Assembly (NCBI GenBank): GCA_964472605.1
Contig: CAYYLG010000010.1
Span: 1 to 23,576, forward strand
Reading direction: 5' to 3'
Source of the DNA: JANNXY01 sp964472605
GTDB lineage: Bacteria > Patescibacteriota > Minisyncoccia > Phycocordibacterales > CAIZIN01
DNA length: 23,576 nt
Made by a program: the position numbers and the translations under genes. The notes under the pieces are model-generated. The model was not told where the DNA came from. It was given only the letters and a program-made list of their open reading frames with translations, and did not search any database. Shown piece by piece: positions 7,188 to 12,903 of the stretch (position 1 is its first letter; each line of letters opens with the position of its first letter).

Positions 7188-7728
7188 ATATCTTGAAATT
7201 AGGGATACGGCTAAATACGGGAAGGGTGTTTTTGCTACTTGTGATATAAAAAAGGGAGAAGTTATATACATGCTAGATGGTGAAATTATTTCATTCGATA
7301 AATGCATTGAAAGAATACGGTCTGGCGATGAAGATCAGACTGATTCTCTGCAAGTTGGGCTTGAGTTAGATATGGACCTAGATGCGATATCAAGAACTTT
7401 TAATCACTCGTGCAACCCCACTTGTCTCCTTAGAAGAACAAGTGAAATGTACTCTATACGAGATATTAAGGCAGGCGAAGAAATAACATACGATTATTCG
7501 GCTACTATTGGTCCAAATATTCCTGAGTCGCTTTGGGCAATGAACTGCCTTTGCGGATCATTTAATTGCAGGAAAAAGCTAGGTAACGTTCTTACAATTC
7601 CTAAAGATCAATTAGACACATACAGCGAGCTTGGAGGACTTCAGGATTATATCGTAGGAGAATTATCACGAATAAGAATTGAAGACGGTAAGTATATTTT
7701 GCCAAAATATCGTACAATAAATCTATAA
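7168..7728 (+). CDS. SET-domain protein-lysine methyltransferase
   Basis: Predicted to transfer methyl groups from S-adenosylmethionine to lysine side chains. The 186-residue protein shows the main SET signatures in order. KGVFA is near residue 19. N79-H-S-C-N-P84 is the cofactor-binding NHSCNP motif. G103-E-E-I-T-Y-D-Y110 holds the catalytic Tyr region. A post-SET cluster C127-L-C-G-S-F-N-C134 can bind zinc together with the NHSC cysteine. All key residues appear intact. A C-terminal extension of about 50 residues follows. It overlaps the previous gene by 20 bases and precedes a histidine kinase by six bases. SET proteins are best known from eukaryotes but also occur in bacteria. The substrate is unknown. 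Confidence 0.9.
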   Translation: MNTQLPKYLEIRDTAKYGKGVFATCDIKKGEVIYMLDGEIISFDKCIERIRSGDEDQTDSLQVGLELDMDLDAISRTFNHSCNPTCLLRRTSEMYSIRDIKAGEEITYDYSATIGPNIPESLWAMNCLCGSFNCRKKLGNVLTIPKDQLDTYSELGGLQDYIVGELSRIRIEDGKYILPKYRTINL

Positions 7729-7729
7729 A
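7724..7729 (+). promoter_or_regulatory. -10-like box five bases before the histidine kinase ATG
   Basis: TATAAA at 7724-7729 overlaps the SET gene stop and is followed by ATATC and the ATG at 7735. It fits the leaderless pattern seen at other genes here. No convincing -35 box. Confidence 0.35.
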
Positions 7730-7734
7730 ATATC

Positions 7735-9411
7735 ATGGACTTTAATACCCCAGAAAACATTGCAGTCTGTTCCAAAATTGTACAAGAAGCCTCTGCTTTG
7801 CTTTTTTACTCCCATATTCCCACAGCACTTATTGCATTAGCACTTGGAGTCTTTGTACTTGTTAAAAACAATTCCATAGTCAGTAGATTGTTATTTTATA
7901 TTACACTTTCTTTTTTAGCCTGGTGCACTATAGATTTAGTGGTATGGTTTAGCTACGATAACAGTACCTTGCTTATGTTTGCATGGTCTTTGTATGGACT
8001 TATATTTACATCAATATTCATAACATCTCTTTATTTCATATATGTCTTTTTTGACGGCAAGGATATTTCATTCAAGCTGAAGACCATCCTTGCCATGTTA
8101 TGCTTACCTGTCATATTTTTAACACCTACTACAAAAAACCTCGTAGGCTATAACAATACGGAGTGTATAGCGAAAGAAGGAACCATGTTTACGAACTATT
8201 ATTTATTTCTTGGTTTATTTATTGCTTTATGGATTGCCATACTTGCAATATCTCGGTATATGAAATCCCGAAAAGCTGATGAAAGAAAACAGATATTTCT
8301 GGTTACAACAGGAATGGAACTTTTTCTTTTAAACTTATTTCTAACAATATTTGGCATAACACATCTTTTAGATGTTGGATATATCACAAATGGTAATTAC
8401 AATTTGGAGCAATATGGGTTATTTGGAATGCCTATATTTATTGGATTCTTGTCATACATTATTGTTAAGTTTAAGAGCTTTAATCTTAAGATTATTGGAG
8501 CACAAGCCCTTGTTATATTTATTTGGTTTGCTTTATTTGCCGTGCTTTTTGTAAGAAATCTTGAGTTTACAAGGTATATTGTTTTGATTACGCTTGTTTT
8601 GGTAGGAATCCTAGGAGTAATACTTGTAAGAGGTGTCAAAAAGGAAAGAGCTCAATTGGAAAAAATTCAAGAACTTGCCAAAGATTTGGAGAAAGCCAAT
8701 GTTAGGTTAAAAGCACTGGATAAGGAGAAGACAGAATTAGTATCTCTTGCTTCTCATCAGCTGCGTGCACCAATGACCGCTATCAAAGGCTACATCTCAA
8801 TGATCTTTGAAGGGGATTATGGTGAGGTGCCAAAGGTTATGATGGATCCTATCAAGAGAATATTTACTTCAACTCAGTCACTCGTGCAGATTGTAGGGGA
8901 CTTCCTAGATGTCTCACGCATCGAGCTTGGAACAATGAAGTTCAACTTCACTGATTTTGATCTAAAATGTCTTGTGAGTCAGATTGTAGAGGAGCTAAAG
9001 CCAAATATTGAAATTTCAAAGCTAGAATTCAAGTTTGAATCACCCGACGAGAAGTTCCCATTGCACGGAGATGAAACAAAGCTTAAACAAGTGTTCAACA
9101 ACCTTATCGACAACTCTCTCAAATATACAAAAAAGGGCTCCGTGCATGTCTCATTAAATAAGGAAGGGGATAGGTATATATTCAAAGTTAAGGATACTGG
9201 TATTGGTATGCAGTCAGAACTAATTCCAAAACTTTTTGATAAATTCACTCGCGCTTCAAATGCTAATGAGGCAAATGTTATCGGAACTGGTCTTGGTCTA
9301 TATGTAGCTAAGCAAATGGTAGAGAAGCATAATGGTAAAATCTGGGCCGAGTCAGAAGGTGAGGGCAAGGGGTCAACATTTGTGGTTGAGATTCCAATTG
9401 TTAGTAAGTAA
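7735..9411 (+). CDS. Membrane sensor histidine kinase
   Basis: Two-component sensor that autophosphorylates a histidine and passes the phosphate to a response regulator. The 558-residue protein has eight or nine membrane helices in residues 20-300, like the seven-transmembrane histidine kinase sensor class. A coiled-coil linker (about 303-335) leads to a HisKA domain with the phospho-acceptor at H341 in SHQLRAP. The HATPase domain has an N-box (NNLIDNSLKYT), DTGIGM, and GTGLGL near the end. All catalytic boxes are present. No response-regulator gene is adjacent, so it is an orphan kinase in this window. The kinase half reads richer in G+C than the membrane half, which may only reflect hydrophobic codons. 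Confidence 0.95.
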   Translation: MDFNTPENIAVCSKIVQEASALLFYSHIPTALIALALGVFVLVKNNSIVSRLLFYITLSFLAWCTIDLVVWFSYDNSTLLMFAWSLYGLIFTSIFITSLYFIYVFFDGKDISFKLKTILAMLCLPVIFLTPTTKNLVGYNNTECIAKEGTMFTNYYLFLGLFIALWIAILAISRYMKSRKADERKQIFLVTTGMELFLLNLFLTIFGITHLLDVGYITNGNYNLEQYGLFGMPIFIGFLSYIIVKFKSFNLKIIGAQALVIFIWFALFAVLFVRNLEFTRYIVLITLVLVGILGVILVRGVKKERAQLEKIQELAKDLEKANVRLKALDKEKTELVSLASHQLRAPMTAIKGYISMIFEGDYGEVPKVMMDPIKRIFTSTQSLVQIVGDFLDVSRIELGTMKFNFTDFDLKCLVSQIVEELKPNIEISKLEFKFESPDEKFPLHGDETKLKQVFNNLIDNSLKYTKKGSVHVSLNKEGDRYIFKVKDTGIGMQSELIPKLFDKFTRASNANEANVIGTGLGLYVAKQMVEKHNGKIWAESEGEGKGSTFVVEIPIVSK

Positions 9412-9418
9412 TACTCAA

Positions 9419-10018
9419 ATGAAAAAGCAAGTACTGGTAATACATGGTGGTGGGAGTTTTGAGAACTACGATAAATACATTGAATTTCTTAAAAATTCTC
9501 CACTGGAGATCCGTAAATTAATTCCTAAAAATGATTAGAAGGATAATCTTCAAAGCGATTTAGGTGATGAGTTCGAAGTTCTTTTGCCAACCATGCCGAA
9601 CAAAACAAATGCTCAGTACCTAGAGTGGAAAATAATGTTTGAGAAGATATTAAAGATTATAAATATGGAGATCGTCCTAATTGGTCACTCACTTGGTGCA
9701 TTATTTCTCGCGAAATATTTGAGTGAAAATCCTATAGATAAGGATGTTACAAATCTGCATCTAGTTTCTGGTCCATTTGATAATTCTGGACTTTGCGATG
9801 AGGATTTGGGAACATTTTCACTTTCAAATGATTTGTCGAAGGTAAATGATGTCACAAGAAATATTTATATCTACCACAGCAATGATGACATTGTTGTGCC
9901 AGTTGCACATGCACATAAATATAAAAATGCTTTATCTAAAGCAAAGTTAGAAATCTTTGATGGTAGGGGACATATGAAAATGGAACATTTCGAGGAACTT
10001 GTAAATAAGCTCAGATAG
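9419..10018 (+). pseudogene. RBBP9/YdeN-like alpha/beta hydrolase interrupted by one in-frame TAG
   Basis: Read in one frame from ATG 9419 to TAG 10018, this encodes a hydrolase of about 199 codons broken only at codon 40 (TAG at 9536-9538). Upstream is the first beta strand and oxyanion region MKKQVLVIHGGGSF. Downstream are the nucleophile elbow G89-H-S91-L-G93, the acid near D156/D157 (SNDDIVV) and the base H185 (GRGHM), so the whole triad lies after the stop. Both sides stay in the same frame with no indel. From my recollection of the family a Trp fits at this site, so a TGG to TAG change is the simplest explanation. The ATG at 9584 could restart translation but would lose the first strand. 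Alternatives are stop readthrough or a sequencing error. Confidence 0.85.
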
Positions 10019-10022
10019 GTGT

Positions 10023-10028
10023 TATAAG
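10023..10028 (+). promoter_or_regulatory. -10-like box six bases before the Nudix ATG
   Basis: TATAAG at 10023-10028 followed by TAAGGT and the ATG at 10035. The spacing would put the start of transcription at the A of ATG. No clear -35 box. Confidence 0.35.
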
Positions 10029-10034
10029 TAAGGT

Positions 10035-10547
10035 ATGGAATTAACCACAAGGATACGAACTAGGAGCGGGGAACTAGATGTAATATACAAAGAATCAAAT
10101 CCGAATGAAAATCTTAATGGAGCAATTTTAAATGCTGTTCATGCCTATTGTTTCCTAAATGGAAAACTAGTCATTGTATATGCAAATGACAAAAAATACT
10201 GGACTTTACCCGGTGGAGGAATAGAAGCAGGTGAAAGCTACGAACAAGCAACGATCAGAGAAGTCTTTGAAGAAAGTAATATGAAAGTCACTTATTCTGA
10301 ATTTATAGGTTATCAAGATATTTTTGAGAAAGAAAAAGTAGTCCGACAAACCAGAATGTTCTGTGTTGTGGAGCCATATGGACCATTTATATCTGATCCA
10401 GACGGTGACATAACCGAAATAAAACTTATTGAACCAAGCGAATTAAAGAAATATGTAGATTGGGGAGTGATTGGTGACAGAGTACTAGAGCGTGCAATTG
10501 AGATAAATGCTAAGTACAATCCTATTGACAATATAAAATCTAATTAG
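10035..10547 (+). CDS. Nudix hydrolase
   Basis: Probably hydrolyses a nucleoside-diphosphate-linked substrate, with metal bound by the Nudix helix. The 170-residue protein has the box from G61 to M83: Gly, five residues, E67, seven residues, then R75-E-V-F-E79-E80. The metal-binding glutamates are present. The usual Gly near the end of the box is Asn82 here, giving EESNM in place of EExGU. The substrate cannot be told from sequence. It starts 16 bases after the broken hydrolase gene and is followed by the T-box leader. Confidence 0.92.
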   Translation: MELTTRIRTRSGELDVIYKESNPNENLNGAILNAVHAYCFLNGKLVIVYANDKKYWTLPGGGIEAGESYEQATIREVFEESNMKVTYSEFIGYQDIFEKEKVVRQTRMFCVVEPYGPFISDPDGDITEIKLIEPSELKKYVDWGVIGDRVLERAIEINAKYNPIDNIKSN

Positions 10548-10579
10548 TAATCTATCGGTAGACTTAACAATTACAAAAT

Positions 10580-10806
10580 CCATTTGGATCCCTCGGCAAT
10601 AGCCTGAGGGACTGGGTCCAGATTAGTTGAAGTTTTACTTTAACAGGGTGGTTTCTGCTCGCTTAGGCTTGTGGGAACTCGGGTTCTCCCGTAACAGAGA
10701 TAACCGTTATTAGACGGTGAGTTAAAACTAAGGTGGTACCGCGGTATTCTAGAATCCCGCCCTTATTATGCAATTTCAAATTGTATGATGAGGGCGGGAT
10801 TTTTGC
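10580..10806 (+). ncRNA. T-box riboswitch, probably tRNA-Trp responsive
   Basis: A leader that senses uncharged tRNA and controls termination. The antiterminator is complete: TAAGG (10729-10733) pairs with CCTTA (10761-10765). The bulge TGGTACC (10734-10740) reads the tRNA acceptor end. A GCGG-ATTC stem pairs with GAAT-CCGC. The competing terminator follows. Stem III is ACCGT/ACGGT at about 10703-10717. At the 5' end, TTTGGA (10583-10588) pairs with TCCAGA (10617-10622) and CCCTC (10590-10594) with GAGGG (10606-10610). The 3' side of the internal loop, ACTGGG, holds TGG (10613-10615) followed by a purine, as expected for a Trp specifier. The T-box base in UGGU favours an A (or G by wobble) discriminator, a small caveat for tRNA-Trp, which usually has G. 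trpS lies downstream. This structure fills the gene-free stretch 10548-10875. Confidence 0.9.
10754..10806 (+). terminator. T-box-controlled intrinsic terminator
   Basis: ATCCCGCCCT (10754-10763) pairs with AGGGCGGGAT (10791-10800). The inner arm has CAATTT/AAATTG, and TTTTTT follows at 10800-10805. It is mutually exclusive with the antiterminator. Confidence 0.92.
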
Positions 10807-10841
10807 TTGCCAACTTTCTAAGCTGGACTTTCAAGCAAAAC
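10802..10841 (+). repeat. Inverted repeat directly after the T-box terminator
   Basis: TTTTGCTTG (10802-10810) and CAAGCAAAA (10833-10841) are exact reverse complements. A smaller CCA/TGG pairing lies in the 22-base spacer. The first arm reuses the terminator T-tract, so it forms only in read-through RNA. Function unknown. Confidence 0.5.
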
Positions 10842-10875
10842 CGTAATCACCGAAAAAGTACATTAAACAAAATAT

Positions 10876-11085
10876 ATGTGGGACGAAGCAAATTACTACG
10901 AACCAGCAAAAATTGTCTACATCAATAAAAAACGAATTTTAAGGAAAGCAATAGAGAAGGCCAAAAAAGATGCAGTAAAGAAGCTAAAGAAAAAATGGAA
11001 GGAACGAGAGAAAAATGAAAACATACGTCTGCTACAAGTGCCATTTCAGAACTTGCGGAATACCAGAAAACGGAAAGGCAACTGA
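10876..11085 (+). CDS. Possible small Lys-rich protein
   Basis: The 69-codon frame starts MWDEANYYEPAK and becomes a strongly basic, probably helical stretch of Lys-rich repeats (residues 18-48). Its last 71 bases overlap the next ORF in another frame, which is long for a real overlap. It ends in TGA, rare here. It is the first frame after the T-box terminator, so if translated it would be tRNA-controlled. It could instead be untranslated leader of the Cys-rich gene. I recognise no family. Confidence 0.35.
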   Translation: MWDEANYYEPAKIVYINKKRILRKAIEKAKKDAVKKLKKKWKEREKNENIRLLQVPFQNLRNTRKRKGN

Positions 11086-11257
11086 CACATTTCATTGTCC
11101 ATGCTGTAAATCAGTTTTACAGGTTTGCAAAACATGCTATCAGGCATGCTCGACGACAAGATCGACAGTAACAAATCTACTCGAATGCGATTTTTGTAGT
11201 AAAAAATATGCAGAGTCAATTGAACCACAAACCCGTCATGGGTGGGGCTCATCGTAA
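11015..11257 (+). CDS. Small Cys-rich zinc-ribbon-like protein under T-box control
   Basis: The 80-residue protein has 11 cysteines: C6, C9, C14, C28, C30, C31, C38, C41, C45, C58 and C61. Several CxxC pairs could form two or more zinc sites. I recognise no named family. It lies after a T-box riboswitch and before trpS, with its own terminator, so its expression is expected to rise when the sensed tRNA is uncharged. In Bacillus subtilis the zinc-binding anti-TRAP protein is also under a tRNA-Trp T-box. Here that is an analogy of setting only; I see no sequence similarity beyond cysteine pairs. The start ATG at 11015 is the only one giving the first CxxC. The SD is weak. Confidence 0.65.
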   Translation: MKTYVCYKCHFRTCGIPENGKATDTFHCPCCKSVLQVCKTCYQACSTTRSTVTNLLECDFCSKKYAESIEPQTRHGWGSS

Positions 11258-11269
11258 GAGCCCATTTTT
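11245..11269 (+). terminator. Intrinsic terminator between the Cys-rich gene and trpS
   Basis: GGGCTC (11245-11250) pairs with GAGCCC (11258-11263), and TTTTT follows at 11265-11269. The loop contains the TAA of the Cys-rich gene. The stem is short, so leak-through into trpS is possible. Confidence 0.7.
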
Positions 11270-11287
11270 ATTTATCGTTAATTATTG

Positions 11288-11293
11288 TAATAT
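11288..11293 (+). promoter_or_regulatory. -10-like box six bases before the trpS ATG
   Basis: TAATAT at 11288-11293, then AGTCAC and the ATG at 11300. With the terminator just upstream, this is the most likely separate promoter for trpS, giving a leaderless message. The hexamer is degenerate and the -35 is unclear. Confidence 0.4.
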
Positions 11294-11299
11294 AGTCAC

Positions 11300-12247
11300 A
11301 TGTCTAAAAAAACCTTACTTTCGGGAGTGAAGCCAACTGGCAAGCCACATATCGGGAATTACTTCGGTGCAATGAAGCAATTTGTTGATTTGCAAGATGA
11401 TCATAAATGCTATTTCATGATCGCTGATTATCATGCACTAAACTCTGTTGAAAATGCTGAGGAAATGCATCAGAATATAATCGATGTAGCGCTCGATTAC
11501 CTTGCCATCGGTCTTGATCCAGAGAAGTCAGTAATCTTCAAACAGTCAGATGTCCCAGAACACACCGAAGCTTGTTGGATATTTAACAACCTCGTAACTA
11601 TGCCGTACCTATCTCGTGCACACGCTTTCAAAGATGCTGAGGCCAAGAATGAGGAAGTAAATGTCGGTAAGTTTGATTATCCAGTACTCATGGCGGCGGA
11701 CATACTTCTCTATGATTCAGATGTGGTGCCAGTAGGTCAGGATCAGAAACAGCATATAGAAATCACTCGTGACATTGCAGGCAAGTTCAATAATCGCTAC
11801 GGTGAAACATTTAAATTACCTGAGGAATTAATCTTGCGTGATGTGGCCGTGATCCCAGGAACCGATGGTCAAAAGATGAGTAAGAGTTATAAAAATACAA
11901 TTCCACTTTTTGCTACTGATGAAGAGATTGAGAAATGCGTTATGGGAATTGTGACTGATTCAAGTGGTGACAAGCCAGTGAACGTCTATGCAATTCACTC
12001 GCTCTTTAGAACAAAGGAGGAACTGGATAAACTCTATAGTGAGAATAAGGGTAAGTATAAAGCTCTAAAGGACGCCCTTATAGTGGACCTAAAGGCCTTT
12101 ATACGCCCTATGCGCGAGAGGAGAGATGAACTTGCGAGAGATATAGATAAAGTGAAAGAAATGCTTCTAATCGGGGGTAAAAAGGCTCGTGCAGTAGCTG
12201 GGGAAAAGATGAAGGATGTACGTAGTAAAATCGGTGTTACAATATAG
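11300..12247 (+). CDS. trpS: Tryptophan--tRNA ligase
   Basis: Class I synthetase that charges tRNA-Trp in the cytosol. The 315-residue protein has the class I signatures H17-I-G-N20 and K192-M-S-K-S196. It also has the TrpRS/TyrRS-type ADYHALN segment and the VPVGQDQKQHIE region that binds ATP and tryptophan. It is slightly shorter than the usual 325-340 residues. The ATG at 11300 gives the normal start SKKTLLSGVKPTG. The T-box with a likely UGG specifier lies 0.5 kb upstream, but a terminator and one or two small ORFs separate them. trpS may thus be read both by leak-through and from its own start-proximal promoter. Confidence 0.97.
   Translation: MSKKTLLSGVKPTGKPHIGNYFGAMKQFVDLQDDHKCYFMIADYHALNSVENAEEMHQNIIDVALDYLAIGLDPEKSVIFKQSDVPEHTEACWIFNNLVTMPYLSRAHAFKDAEAKNEEVNVGKFDYPVLMAADILLYDSDVVPVGQDQKQHIEITRDIAGKFNNRYGETFKLPEELILRDVAVIPGTDGQKMSKSYKNTIPLFATDEEIEKCVMGIVTDSSGDKPVNVYAIHSLFRTKEELDKLYSENKGKYKALKDALIVDLKAFIRPMRERRDELARDIDKVKEMLLIGGKKARAVAGEKMKDVRSKIGVTI
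12238..12243 (+). promoter_or_regulatory. -10-like box six bases before the next small gene
   Basis: TACAAT (12238-12243) in the last codons of trpS, then ATAGAC and the ATG at 12250. Five of six matches to TATAAT. No clear -35. Fits the leaderless spacing. Confidence 0.4.
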
Positions 12248-12249
12248 AC

Positions 12250-12573
12250 ATGACTATCGAGCAACCTCAGGAATCAATGCTATCAAGGATTCTTAAGAAA
12301 CCTTTACCACAGGAACCACTAAGTATGAAGGAAGAAGGCAAGTTCTTACTCCTTACAAACGGGTTGCAAATGCTTCTTTCTGACAGAAAGGGTCTATCGA
12401 TGGAGGAGTGGCAAAGTCATTTAAATGATGACGGCGAATCTTGGTCTAAAAAATTTAGAAAAGTATTTGAGGAAATCATCACAACAGATCCACTACATTT
12501 CATGGGATACGGAACACTTGGCGATATACCCGAGATGATTATTGTAGATATTGAGAGGAGGCTTTATCAATAA
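12250..12573 (+). CDS. Small soluble protein of unknown function
   Basis: The 107-residue acidic, mostly helical protein has no membrane segment, cysteines or recognisable motif. The ATG lies two bases after the trpS stop, and a -10-like box sits just upstream. Close packing with trpS and the next gene suggests a shared transcript. I do not recognise it. Confidence 0.65.
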   Translation: MTIEQPQESMLSRILKKPLPQEPLSMKEEGKFLLLTNGLQMLLSDRKGLSMEEWQSHLNDDGESWSKKFRKVFEEIITTDPLHFMGYGTLGDIPEMIIVDIERRLYQ

Positions 12574-12584
12574 ATTTTAATTTT

Positions 12585-12797
12585 ATGAATCCAGATCAAC
12601 AACTATTATTACAAAAGATTGAGGCACAACAGGCCGAGCTCCTAGAGATTAAAACCTCCTTAAAAAAGATTCAAAGCTACTTCTTTTGGACATTTGTCAT
12701 AACCATCGCTCTAGTCGTTTTGCCAGCACTCGGTCTCGTATTTGCAATACCAAAGTTCCTCAGCACCTTCTCAGAGATTCAGAATTTGGGGTTATAA
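12585..12797 (+). CDS. Small membrane protein with N-terminal coiled coil
   Basis: The 70-residue protein has a Gln/Glu/Lys-rich heptad-like helix (about residues 3-30), then one hydrophobic helix (about 32-58) and a short tail. The layout suggests an oligomerising membrane anchor. It lies eleven bases after the preceding gene and has no SD. No family recognised. The TAA lies just upstream of the next promoter. Confidence 0.65.
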   Translation: MNPDQQLLLQKIEAQQAELLEIKTSLKKIQSYFFWTFVITIALVVLPALGLVFAIPKFLSTFSEIQNLGL

Positions 12798-12799
12798 TC

Positions 12800-12827
12800 T
12801 TTACAAAATATCTTAACGGTTTATAAT
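12800..12827 (+). promoter_or_regulatory. Promoter for the ABC transporter gene
   Basis: TTTACA (12800-12805) and TATAAT (12822-12827) are 16 bases apart. A leader of about 70 bases follows. It carries a small palindrome, GTACCTAGTAC (about 12863-12873), that could be an operator or a short hairpin. No SD precedes the ATG at 12904. Confidence 0.65.
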
Positions 12828-12903
12828 ATATAGCTTGACTGAAAATCCTGTCTAATCAGAAAGTACCTAGTACCTTCATTAATTATAAATTCTAATCAAA
12901 AGT

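Noticed and set aside
8979..9368. 129-codon minus-strand ORF opposite the histidine kinase
   Set aside because: Shadow of the conserved kinase domain; no recognisable protein features.
7735..9411. Fusion of a foreign kinase domain to a native membrane sensor, judged by base composition
   Set aside because: The shift in composition can be explained by hydrophobic codons in the membrane half, and the architecture is a known one.
11046..11252. Minus-strand ORF over the Cys-rich gene
   Set aside because: The plus-strand frame has organised CxxC pairs and a terminator around its stop; the minus frame has nothing recognisable.
12835..12856. TTGACT/TCTAAT as the ABC transporter promoter
   Set aside because: The spacing is only ten bases; the TTTACA/TATAAT pair upstream is far better.
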